In this document: positions 24,905 to 32,463 of the stretch, piece by piece
Layout of the letters: each line of letters begins with the position of its first letter
How positions within the stretch are numbered: position 1 is the stretch's first letter
Source of the DNA: Candidatus Minthosoma equi
GTDB taxonomy: Bacteria > Bacteroidota > Bacteroidia > Bacteroidales > Bacteroidaceae
Assembly (NCBI GenBank): GCA_018064885.1
Contig: JAGHUI010000086.1
Coordinates: 1-54,778 of the forward strand
Length of the DNA: 54,778 bases
Direction: 5' to 3'
Translations under genes and position numbers: made by a program
Notes under the pieces: model-generated
What the model was told of the DNA's origin: nothing
Database searches by the model: none
The model's input: only the letters and a program-made list of their open reading frames with translations

Positions 24905-26437
24905 TTAGTCTTCCTTAAACACTTTTCGTGTTGTGCCGTCTGCATGCTTCTCAATGTAGAGACCTTGAGGGTTGGCGATGCGGCGGCCCTGCATATCATA
25001 ATATCCTGTGATGGCAGATGACGATGGCTCGGCATTATGCTCGATGATGCCTGTAGCGTCATCCTTCGTAAAGATAAATGTGTTGAGACTTTTCTTTGGA
25101 ACCTTGATCGTCACAATCTGCGTTGGTGCTTCAATAGGAATCTCTGTTTCCTGACAAAGATTCTCTGTCTCATTGCCTGTTGAAAGCCAGTATGTTCCAC
25201 TCTTCACCTCGGAAGGAAGATACAGTTTCACGTTGTGTTCACTTGCCTGCGAATTGACCACCATGACAATGATAGAATCACCCTTGACGTAGGCAGAAGT
25301 CTGGAACGTGTCGCCAGTTTTAGGCGTGGTGTAGCCTGTGGCTGTAGCAGCGATGCGAGTAGAGCCAGTGACATTCTTTGCATAATGCGACATCACGTAT
25401 GCGCGAGGTAAAAGTTTATTCTTTCCGTTCCCAGCACCATACTGCGCCTCGCCTGTGCCGACAAAGCCCCAATGAGCTCTCAGATACCAATAGATGTAGC
25501 CTGTGCATCCAGCAAGCATGCACTCGTTCAGCTCACGAGCAAACTCCAGCTGCTCATCCCATGATGGAAGACGATTGTCAAGGTAGTCAGACACCGAATG
25601 CTCCGTCATCCACACCTCCTTGCCATACCTCAATGCAGGAGTGGCAGCAGGCTTGATGAAATCCAATGGTGCATGACCATAGATGTGGCCAGCAATGATA
25701 TCCACCTGCTGACGAGCAACAGGATCGTTGAGCAAAGCATCAGAATACGCCTTGTCGAAACCCAGAGGCTCAGCGCTGATCAGGCGAATACCTGGATACT
25801 TTTCCCTATCGAGCATGTGAGCATAGTTCTTTACAAGCTCAAGCTGCTGCTTAGGTGTGTAGAGACATCCCGAATAGTTCACCCACCAGTCAGGTTCGTT
25901 CTGCACAGACACAGCATCCATTTCCACACCCTTTGACTTCATGTAAGCAAGGAACGTGTTGAGCCAAGGGAAGAACTTATCGTAGCAGTCCTTGCGAAGC
26001 TCAGCCCTAATGTTGCCCTGTTTGTCGCTATTGCCACCCTCTGCAGAACCGTTAGTCTTGTACTCGCCAGGAGGCGACCAAGGAGTGCCGAACACGATGC
26101 CGCCCCTCTGCTTCACGATGCGGGCAGAAGGCACACTGCCATACCAGTCGTATTGAGTGTCCCAGCCGATGTCGGCAGCATTGATATCGCCCTTGAAGTT
26201 AGGCGAGATTTCCATACGCAAGATGTTGAGTCCCACCTTCGACGTAGGACCGAACGTAAGTCTCACAGGCTGAGTGTCCGAACCCAACGGACACATAGCA
26301 CCATCGCAGCAAGCACCGCCAAAGCCAGTCACAGTCTGATAGCTGGTGTTCTTCACCACGATATTGATAGATTTTGTTTGCGCTTGGGCACCCATAGCGA
26401 TAGCCAAAGCCAAAACCAATGATGAAAACTTTTTCAT
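24905..26437 (-). CDS. Secreted GH30-family glycoside hydrolase (xylanase-like)
   Basis: A 510-residue secreted enzyme: signal peptide 1-20 (ALAIAMGAQA), then a (beta/alpha)8 domain. The acid/base Glu is in SVQNEPDWW (E181) and the nucleophile in EVWMTEHSV (E279). GFGGACCDGA near 38 and TPWSPPGEYK near 118 are GH30 landmarks; lack of bulky inserts and the short form recall GH30_8 glucuronoxylanases. A side beta-domain follows (about 350-450). The last 30 residues (YYDMQGRRIANPQGLYI...KVFK) form a short C-terminal motif shared with three other secreted proteins here. Substrate specificity is inferred. An upstream promoter and a 21-bp array precede it. Confidence 0.9.
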   Translation of the reverse strand: MKKFSSLVLALAIAMGAQAQTKSINIVVKNTSYQTVTGFGGACCDGAMCPLGSDTQPVRLTFGPTSKVGLNILRMEISPNFKGDINAADIGWDTQYDWYGSVPSARIVKQRGGIVFGTPWSPPGEYKTNGSAEGGNSDKQGNIRAELRKDCYDKFFPWLNTFLAYMKSKGVEMDAVSVQNEPDWWVNYSGCLYTPKQQLELVKNYAHMLDREKYPGIRLISAEPLGFDKAYSDALLNDPVARQQVDIIAGHIYGHAPLDFIKPAATPALRYGKEVWMTEHSVSDYLDNRLPSWDEQLEFARELNECMLAGCTGYIYWYLRAHWGFVGTGEAQYGAGNGKNKLLPRAYVMSHYAKNVTGSTRIAATATGYTTPKTGDTFQTSAYVKGDSIIVMVVNSQASEHNVKLYLPSEVKSGTYWLSTGNETENLCQETEIPIEAPTQIVTIKVPKKSLNTFIFTKDDATGIIEHNAEPSSSAITGYYDMQGRRIANPQGLYIEKHADGTTRKVFKED

Positions 26438-26475
26438 TTGATCAATATTTATAAAACAATTTCATATTTATTTGA

Positions 26476-26508
26476 CAAAGATACACACTTTTTCCCATTT
26501 CTCCCAAA
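26476..26508 (-). promoter_or_regulatory. Bacteroidetes promoter for the GH30 gene
   Basis: On the minus strand TTTG (26505-26508), a 21-base spacer GGAGAAATGGG... and TATCTTTG (26476-26483). The same spacer-like sequence recurs at 26747-26777 and 54362-54393. Confidence 0.8.
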
Positions 26509-26580
26509 AAGTTATCACGAAAATGCAGAAAACAGCATTAAAATGTTCATTCATCACCCTTATTGCACGCAATTGCTCCA

Positions 26581-26596
26581 TGCTTTTGCCCGATAA
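26581..26596 (-). repeat. 16-bp motif TTATCGGGCAAAAGCA, shared with 54513-54528
   Basis: The minus-strand sequence differs at one position from TTATCGGGCAAATGCA near the other end of the window. Each copy lies beside a four-unit 21-bp array (31 and 5 bases away). Function unknown. Confidence 0.6.
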
Positions 26597-26627
26597 ACCA
26601 ACATGTATATGCCCGTAAAAAAAACGA

Positions 26628-26711
26628 GACAAAAGCTTTGGTTCATGCGACAAAGCTTTTGTCTCGTTGGACAAAGCTTTTGATTCATTAGTCAAAAGCT
26701 TTGTCTGGTTT
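26628..26711. repeat. 21-bp tandem array, four units with AAAGCTTT cores
   Basis: Units at 26628, 26649, 26670 and 26691 begin GACAAA or GTCAAA, each with an AAGCTTT palindromic centre and a variable TTCAT/CTCGT/CTGGT tail. It lies in the 397-base gap between the GH30 and BspA-like genes, between two related minus-strand promoters. Confidence 0.9.
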
Positions 26712-26746
26712 GTATGGTTTTACTTCTATTTCTATGAAACGCTATA

Positions 26747-26777
26747 CAAAGTTACACATTTTTTTCCGTTTCTCCAA
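26747..26777 (-). promoter_or_regulatory. Second, orphan copy of the GH30-type promoter
   Basis: TTG (26775-26777), a 20-base spacer and TAACTTTG (26747-26754) on the minus strand. The surrounding ~60 bases resemble the GH30 promoter region (shared TTTCTGC, TTTCGTG, TTGG-GAGAAA and GGAAAAA words). It would transcribe through the 21-bp array toward GH30. Confidence 0.65.
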
Positions 26778-26834
26778 GAAAAATAGCACGAAATCGCAGA
26801 AACAAAACCAAAACATTTGTTATTTTTCTGGATA

Positions 26835-28607
26835 TCATTTCATCTTCAACACCTTAGTCACCTTTCCATTTGCTGAACGGACAATGTTGATGCCACGTGA
26901 GAGAGTTGTTTGTTCTGTACCGCTGATATTGTAGATAGTGGCATTGCTGTCGCCATCAACATTCACCATTTCAATGCCTGACACGATGTCTTTAGCAGTC
27001 TCGTCAGCAGAGAGCGATCCATTCTCTACGAACAATATGTTTGCGTATGCATTGACACCCGCAGTTTTTCTCATAGCAGCACCATTCATGTCAGCCACGC
27101 CTTCCACGAGCGAGAAACCAGCCTCACTTGCATCACGCTTAGCAAACTTCTTCGCACCCATATTGTAAAGATACTGCTTGTCATCCATCTTGACTACTGT
27201 CCAGTTGTCGTTAAGGTTGTCCTCGTCAACATCTGCAACTGATTCTCTTGTTGTAATCTTATCATTCACAGCATCATAGACAATATAGCGAGTATTTGCC
27301 TCATTCATAAGGAAGTAAGCCTTGCTGCTTTCGATGTTATCGGTATCATCAACAAACTTTTTGATATTGTGGAACTGGTACCACGCATCATCAAATGCAT
27401 AGTCATCATATAATTCTGCACGCACATACAAAGGTGCATGGTAATATGTCTGGTTAGAGAATGTATGTCCGCCAACTGATGGCATTTGAGCACACTTTAC
27501 TATTACATTTCTAAGTTTTACATTGAAAAAAACTTCATCTCCAATGCTTATCACGCCCTCTGGTATTACTATTGAGGTAAGGTTAGTACATTTATATAAT
27601 GCTCTGTGTCTAATGTCTGTCACACTCGCTGGTATGACGATAGAAGTAAGGTTTGAGCAACTCTCAAAAATATTACTTTCAATACTTGTTACGCCTTCAG
27701 GTAGGACAATTGAGATAAGGCTGGAACAGTTTCTAAAAGCACCGCTTCCAATGCTAGTCACACCCTCTGGAATGACGATTGATGAAAGTTTGGTGCAACC
27801 GGAGAACGCACTGTTTCCAATGCTGGTCACACTCTCTGGTATAACGATTGAGGAAAGACTGGAGCATCCTGAGAATGCTTCGTTTCCTATGCTGATCACA
27901 TTCTCTGGTATAACAATTGAGGAAAGGCTGGAGCATCCTGAGAATGCTTCGTTTCCTATGCTGATTACACTCTCTGGTATAACAATTGAGGAAAGGCTTG
28001 GACATTTCCAAAAAGCATAGCTTCCAATGAATTTTGTTCCGTTTTTTATCACATATGTATCAAGCATATAGTCAACAACCTCTACCAGATATTTATCTGC
28101 ATAGCGACAATTGTCTATAACAGGAAGACTTGAGCAACTAGAGAAAGCCCCATTTCCAATGCTGGTTACACTCTCTGGTATAACTATAGAGGAAAGTTTT
28201 AAGCAAGCAGAGAAAGCATAATCTCCAATACTTGTCACACCTTCTGGTATGATAATTGAAGTAAGGCTAAAGCAACCGCCGAAAGCTTCGTTTCCTATGC
28301 TTGTCACGCTCTCTGGTATAATAATTGAAGTAAGGCTGGCATTATAATCGAAAGCGCCATTTCCAATACTTGTCACGAGATATGTATCACCATTGTATTC
28401 TACCGTAGCAGGAATCACCACATCGCCTTCATACTCGTTAGAATACGAATTGGCACTAGTTCCTTTATAACTGACACTTACAGTATTGTCTTCGCTATTA
28501 TTTATTAAATAGTATATGCCATTCATTTCAAAATCGTGAGCAAAACTGGGTAGAAAGAGCAATACGGTGGACATCATCAATAGGGATTTGAGTAGTGTTT
28601 GTTTCAT
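26835..28607 (-). CDS. BspA-like leucine-rich-repeat surface protein
   Basis: A 590-residue secreted protein with signal peptide (MKQTLLKSLLMMSTVLLFLPSFA). From about 75 to 370 there are 11-13 repeats of the treponemal/BspA LRR type (LSSIVIPESVTSIGNGAFSGC), period 23. BspA-family proteins bind host matrix proteins or mediate co-aggregation in Tannerella and Prevotella; that role is inferred. A cap region follows (VIVKCAQMPSVGG), then a domain near 430-530 (KAYFLMNEANTRYIVYDAV), and the shared C-terminal motif IYNISGTEQTTLSRGINIV...KVLKMK. The repeats are closely similar in DNA too (TCTGGTATAACNATTGAGG words), so they may expand or contract. Its leader is long and structured. Confidence 0.93.
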   Translation of the reverse strand: MKQTLLKSLLMMSTVLLFLPSFAHDFEMNGIYYLINNSEDNTVSVSYKGTSANSYSNEYEGDVVIPATVEYNGDTYLVTSIGNGAFDYNASLTSIIIPESVTSIGNEAFGGCFSLTSIIIPEGVTSIGDYAFSACLKLSSIVIPESVTSIGNGAFSSCSSLPVIDNCRYADKYLVEVVDYMLDTYVIKNGTKFIGSYAFWKCPSLSSIVIPESVISIGNEAFSGCSSLSSIVIPENVISIGNEAFSGCSSLSSIVIPESVTSIGNSAFSGCTKLSSIVIPEGVTSIGSGAFRNCSSLISIVLPEGVTSIESNIFESCSNLTSIVIPASVTDIRHRALYKCTNLTSIVIPEGVISIGDEVFFNVKLRNVIVKCAQMPSVGGHTFSNQTYYHAPLYVRAELYDDYAFDDAWYQFHNIKKFVDDTDNIESSKAYFLMNEANTRYIVYDAVNDKITTRESVADVDEDNLNDNWTVVKMDDKQYLYNMGAKKFAKRDASEAGFSLVEGVADMNGAAMRKTAGVNAYANILFVENGSLSADETAKDIVSGIEMVNVDGDSNATIYNISGTEQTTLSRGINIVRSANGKVTKVLKMK

Positions 28608-28639
28608 GTGTTTTAGAAAAAGCGAAGGGGCTCGACCTC

Positions 28640-28800
28640 TGTCCGACTGCTTGTTCTATAATCGGGCACGGCCAAGCGCCTTTAAGGTAAACAAGCATGG
28701 ATGAAAGGTCACGCCCCAAACAGGACGTGAGCCATTCACAAACTTGTTCTCACCTTTTTGAAATTGGCCGTTTCGATTATAGAGAACAAGAGCGAAAGCT
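28640..28800 (-). promoter_or_regulatory. Structured 5' leader RNA of the BspA-like gene (candidate)
   Basis: On the minus strand CTTGTTCT (28790-28783) can pair either with AGAACAAG at 28750-28743 (nine pairs) or with AGAACAAG at 28657-28650. The distal pairing extends through ATAATCG/CGATTAT and CGGCCAA/TTGGCCG. Inside lie a TCACG/CGTGA hairpin (28712-28732) and, outside, GAGC-TTTC-GCTC. Mutually exclusive helices suggest a regulatory switch. The distal helix ends 43 bases before the start codon. No known riboswitch class is recognised. Confidence 0.45.
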
Positions 28801-29003
28801 CAAGTATATGTATGTCGAACGGGACTCCGCTTACCTTCGTGTTAATAATAATAGTTTGTTAATCACGCTGGTGAAGTGGCAGTGCACATGGCACTCCGTT
28901 CTTCTGAATGTTAATTAGTTACTGTCTGTTTCTTGATAATAGTTGTTTTAGAAGTTAATGAATTATGTTGTTTATTTTTTGTCATATTATATCTTTGTCG
29001 CCA

Positions 29004-29034
29004 CAAATGTACGCATTTATCTTATATCTTGCAA
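29004..29034 (-). promoter_or_regulatory. Bacteroidetes promoter for the BspA-like gene
   Basis: TTGC (29031-29034), a 19-base spacer and TACATTTG (29004-29011) on the minus strand. The start near 28997 implies a 5' leader of about 390 bases before the ATG at 28607. Between the leader and the next gene, 29035-29370 holds only A/T-rich DNA, CGAA words near 29210-29237 and a repeated GATTGGCTACGCC (29249 and 29285). Confidence 0.7.
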
Positions 29035-29372
29035 GTAAAAAAGTCTTTTTTTGCAAATATCACGACTCGTCTATTTATTTCTTTAGATATTATTTTTGGC
29101 TGTAGCATTACAAAATTGTAGTTGAATAGCCAGAAATATATATCAAAGTTTCCCTTTTTAACCTTTAACTTAAACCATAAGTAAGTGAACACAATTATTT
29201 TTATAATAACGAACACGAATTTCTCGAATCTAACGAATAAAAAAGATTGGCTACGCCGAGATAAATGTTCGTGTCATTAGTGAGATTGGCTACGCCCAGC
29301 TAAAGGGTCGTGTTCGAAATAAAACAAATTGGTCATTTGTGATTATAAAATTTATTCGAGCTGTACGGTTAA

Positions 29373-29582
29373 AGAGTGCCCTTTGGGCCTTATCGTTCCG
29401 AAGGACGCTTGGAGCGAATGCGGAAAGAATTAGAAAAACAAGGTCAAAACAAAAGAAAACAAAAGAAAACCGAACTCGTCGTTCGCGATGAAGGAATTAG
29501 CAGGAAAGCAATTGATGCTGTTTTCTTTTGTTTTCCTATGTTTTCTTTTGTTTTTTCAAATGGCCCGATAGGGCACTTTCAC
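29373..29582. repeat. ~210-bp imperfect palindrome
   Basis: The outer arms AGAGTGCCCTTTGGGCC (from 29373) and GGCCCGATAGGGCACTTT (to 29579) are complementary. The inner arms repeat AAAACAAAAGAAAAC (29447-29470) against GTTTTCTTTTGTTTT twice (29519-29553). Both outer ends also fold locally (GCCC/GGGC). It contains no plausible gene. It could be a miniature element or a very large hairpin. Confidence 0.65.
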
Positions 29583-29605
29583 ACAAAATCCAGTAGAACC
29601 TTAAT

Positions 29606-29824
29606 TTTTTTCTTACTTTTGCACCGATTATGGAATTTCAATCACACAACATAGAAGATATTGGAGCTCGCATCGAATACAAGTCCTTAACGGCTATCCA
29701 CATTGTGTCTCTTCAATCAAAACTTCCACGACTAACAAAAAACGTGCGTCGTGGAGGAGAATCTTCAATCAAAACTTCCATGACAAATAAAAAACATGCG
29801 TCATGGAGGAAATTTATTCTGTAA
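29606..29824 (+). pseudogene. Duplicated promoter and 5' fragment of the RidA-like gene
   Basis: 29606-29694 is about 95% identical to 29942-30030, offset by 336 bases. It includes the -7 region (TACTTTTG at 29614 instead of TACCTTTG), the ATG (29630) and the first 22 codons (MEFQSHNIEDIGARIEYKSL). After that the frame runs into the hairpin repeats and stops at 29824, giving 64 codons. It is a truncated copy and not a functional enzyme. Confidence 0.8.
29710..29813. repeat. Two tandem 52-bp units, each a hairpin with compensatory changes
   Basis: Units at 29710 and 29762 share TCTTCAATCAAAACTTCC. Unit 1 pairs TCCACGAC with GTCGTGGA; unit 2 pairs TCCATGAC with GTCATGGA. The C-to-T change on one arm is matched by G-to-A on the other, so the stem is kept while its sequence changes. 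Confidence 0.8.
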
Positions 29825-29889
29825 AATTTTGATTTCCTAAAAAAACAACATACTATACATAGTAATAATTTGTCAATGCCTAAAGGATA

Positions 29890-29945
29890 AACTTTTAACC
29901 TAAACCTCAACTTTTAACTTTTAACCTTCATCTTTTAACTTTTTT
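29890..29945. repeat. Heptad array of CTTTTAA words, eight units
   Basis: AACTTTT, AACCTAA, ACCTCAA, CTTTTAA, CTTTTAA, CCTTCAT, CTTTTAA and CTTTTTT in 7-bp register, ending just before the -7 box of the RidA-like gene. Confidence 0.8.
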
Positions 29946-29949
29946 TTCT

Positions 29950-29957
29950 TACCTTTG
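29950..29957 (+). promoter_or_regulatory. Bacteroidetes -7 box, near-leaderless RidA-like gene
   Basis: TACCTTTG ends only eight bases before the ATG at 29966. The message would carry almost no leader and no room for a Shine-Dalgarno site. No clear -33 box is seen in the heptad array. Confidence 0.65.
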
Positions 29958-29965
29958 CACCGATT

Positions 29966-31105
29966 ATGGAATTTCAATCATACTACATAGAAGATATTGG
30001 AGCTCGCATCGAATACAAGTCCTTCACAGCAGGCGAGGTGACTGAGTGGCATGCTATGCTTCATGTGGAGTCGCGCGGCGAACTTTTCCAAGCGCAGCTT
30101 GCTCGTTTGCAGAAGGCTGAGGAGCATCTTCGCAGCCTTGAAGCCCTGCAGGGAGCAAAGGATGTGTTCAAGCGTTATTTCCTTAGTGACGCGACGAATC
30201 AGGTTCCTCTCATTGAGGAGAGTAACGAGTGCAGCATCTCGTACATTCAGCAGCCACCTTTGGACGGTTCGAAGGTTGCTCTCTGGATATACATGCAGAA
30301 GGGTACGGACATCGGCTACGAGGGAGAATCGACCATTGTCAACCACAACGGCTACCGCCACATCTGGACAATGGGATTGATGAACAGCTCGGTCGATACG
30401 TCGTACATGCAGACATGGAAGGTACTCTTCCGCTATATCGACATTTTGAAGAGCTACGATGCGACGCTGGAAGCGAATTGCGTGCGCACTTGGTTTTTTG
30501 TGCGTGATGTTGACACGCAGTATGGCGGTCTGGTGAAGTCGAGAAGGGAATGCTTCTTGGAGCAGGGACTCACTCCGCAGACTCACTACATCTCCTCCAC
30601 TGGCATTGGCGGCAATCCTGCCGATCCGAAGGCTCTGGTACAGATGGGATGCTATGCCATGACGGGCTTCAAGCCTGAGCAGCAGAGATATCTCTATGCT
30701 CTCGACCATCTGAACAAGACCATTGAGTATGGCGTGACGTTCGAGCGTGGAACGCTGATGCAGTATGGCGACCGCAACCATATATATATATCTGGCACCG
30801 CATCCATAGACAATCGTGGCGAGGTGGTTCACATTGCCGATGTGGAAAAACAGACACACCGCATGTGGGAGAATGTTGAGGCTTTGCTTGCTGAGGGCGG
30901 TATGAGCTTTGATGACGTGATGCAGATCATCGTCTATCTACGTGACAGCGCAGACTACGAGATGATAAAGAAGATGTTTGCCAAGAAGTTCCCTCAGATG
31001 CCTGTGGTCATCACCCTTGCTCCTGTATGCCGACCAACATGGCTGATAGAAATGGAGTGCATGGCGGTGAAGAAAGCGGAAAACAAGGAATTCAGGTCAT
31101 TCTGA
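29966..31105 (+). CDS. RidA/YjgF-fold protein related to chorismatases
   Basis: A 379-residue cytoplasmic protein. The C-terminal 110 residues are RidA-like (SGTASIDNRGEVVHIADVEKQTHRMWENVEALLAEGGMSFDDV, then PVCRPTWLIEMECMAV). The N-terminal half is a second, diverged domain, as in the FkbO/Hyg5 chorismatases. The spacing of Cys, Arg and Glu in VCRPTWLIEME recalls their active site, but I cannot confirm substrate use. It starts a plus-strand cluster 44 bases before the metalloprotease gene. A truncated copy of its 5' end lies 336 bases upstream. Confidence 0.75.
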   Translation: MEFQSYYIEDIGARIEYKSFTAGEVTEWHAMLHVESRGELFQAQLARLQKAEEHLRSLEALQGAKDVFKRYFLSDATNQVPLIEESNECSISYIQQPPLDGSKVALWIYMQKGTDIGYEGESTIVNHNGYRHIWTMGLMNSSVDTSYMQTWKVLFRYIDILKSYDATLEANCVRTWFFVRDVDTQYGGLVKSRRECFLEQGLTPQTHYISSTGIGGNPADPKALVQMGCYAMTGFKPEQQRYLYALDHLNKTIEYGVTFERGTLMQYGDRNHIYISGTASIDNRGEVVHIADVEKQTHRMWENVEALLAEGGMSFDDVMQIIVYLRDSADYEMIKKMFAKKFPQMPVVITLAPVCRPTWLIEMECMAVKKAENKEFRSF

Positions 31106-31149
31106 TTAAAGATTAGCTATACATATTAAACTTACTACTAAACTAAACG

Positions 31150-32451
31150 ATGAAAAGACTAACAATTTTGGCTGTGGCAATCTGCGTCATGGCAAGTTCT
31201 GTATCTGCCCAAATCTTCAAGGCAAAGCAGACAGAAAAAGTAGAACCTTCTACAGAACATTATGATGCTCCTGCAGGAAAGAGCATCTACATCCCGAAGG
31301 AGTTGCAGGACAATGATTTCAGCAATCCTAATTCCAAGTGGTGCTACAAGCGATCGGCTTGCACGGACGACATCATCATATTCTGGGAACGAGCCTTCGG
31401 CGATGATCTTTCCAAGGCTCCTGCACTTGAGGGCAAGAATATGACGGTCGATCTGCCTAACCTCTTGGAGCGCATACAGTCTTTCTACGATTTCTACAAG
31501 AATGACCTCAAGTTCATCCTGCCTGGCTCTAATGCCGACAAATACCGCATGATGGTGATGCTGAGCTATTCTCTTGAAGGCACGGCATACGGCGGCGACT
31601 ACGACAACACGATTGGTGCGCTCTGGATTGCTCCTAACCGTGTGCAGGACAAGAAGCTCAACTGCATCGCTCACGAGCTGGGACATTCTTTCCAGTCACA
31701 GGTATCTTGCGACAAGGCTGGTCATGGCATGGCAGGCGGCGGCATCTACGAGATGTGCAGCCAGTGGATGCTTTTCCAGGTGAACCCAGAATGGCCTACT
31801 GATGAGAATTACCATTGGAATGATTTTTGCAAGCAAGCTAACCTCCGTTTCCTTGCTGGAGAAAACATTTACCACTCTTGCTATGTGCTGGAATACTGGA
31901 GCCAGAAGCGAGGACTCACCGTGATGGCTGACCTTTGGCGCGCTGCCACAAGAGAGGAGGATCCTGCAATGACCTACATGAGAATGTTCAACCTCACAAA
32001 CAGGGATTTCGCAATAGAATGCTGCGACTGCTACAGCCAGCTGCTCACCTTTGATTTCAAGGGCAAGCACGAGCAGAACAAGAAGTATGCCGGTCAGTTC
32101 GTCAACGATAAAGACCTTCACATGTTTGGAGCAAATTCCATAAAGCTTGACGTCGCAGGAAAGAAGAAAATCACTCTCTCGTTCAATGGACAGAACAATC
32201 CACTTGAAGATGCTTACGCTTATCGCCTTGTTGCTGTGAATGCCAATGCTGATGCAACATATAGCGAAATCAGCACAGAATATAAGGGAAAGATCAAGTT
32301 TAACATTCCAGAAGACACAAAGGACGTTTATCTTGTTGTTACTGGCTATCCTATGGGAAAGTACAAGCCTGAGACATTTGGACACCGTCGTAATCAGGAA
32401 GAGAAAAAGGAAGAACCTACTATCTACAAATACACATATAATGTTAAATAA
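31150..32451 (+). CDS. Secreted zinc metalloprotease-like protein (DUF6055-type)
   Basis: A 433-residue secreted protein with signal peptide 1-20 (CVMASSVSA-Q). HELGH at 175-179 is a zinc HExxH site, preceded by KKLNCIA; GGGIYEMCSQWMLFQ follows, where a third ligand would lie. The catalytic part spans about 60-300. The C-terminal 120 residues are beta-rich (KKITLSFNGQNNP, YKGKIKFNIPEDTKDVYLVVTGYP), like a carbohydrate-binding or sandwich domain. I recall the pattern as DUF6055; substrate unknown. It is 12 bases before the GH97 gene, so the two are co-transcribed and may act on the same glycoprotein or gel. Confidence 0.8.
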   Translation: MKRLTILAVAICVMASSVSAQIFKAKQTEKVEPSTEHYDAPAGKSIYIPKELQDNDFSNPNSKWCYKRSACTDDIIIFWERAFGDDLSKAPALEGKNMTVDLPNLLERIQSFYDFYKNDLKFILPGSNADKYRMMVMLSYSLEGTAYGGDYDNTIGALWIAPNRVQDKKLNCIAHELGHSFQSQVSCDKAGHGMAGGGIYEMCSQWMLFQVNPEWPTDENYHWNDFCKQANLRFLAGENIYHSCYVLEYWSQKRGLTVMADLWRAATREEDPAMTYMRMFNLTNRDFAIECCDCYSQLLTFDFKGKHEQNKKYAGQFVNDKDLHMFGANSIKLDVAGKKKITLSFNGQNNPLEDAYAYRLVAVNANADATYSEISTEYKGKIKFNIPEDTKDVYLVVTGYPMGKYKPETFGHRRNQEEKKEEPTIYKYTYNVK

Positions 32452-32463
32452 CAAACTAATCCT

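Noticed and set aside
28640-28800. tmRNA, RNase P or SRP RNA gene
   Set aside because: None of their conserved segments is present, although the region is strongly structured.
28697-28918. 73-codon plus-strand frame in the BspA leader
   Set aside because: It overlaps the inverted repeats, is antisense to the leader and has no promoter or recognisable sequence.
29376-29654. Open frame of 92 codons across the palindrome
   Set aside because: It is encoded by the arms of a palindrome and reads into the duplicated promoter; composition is not protein-like.
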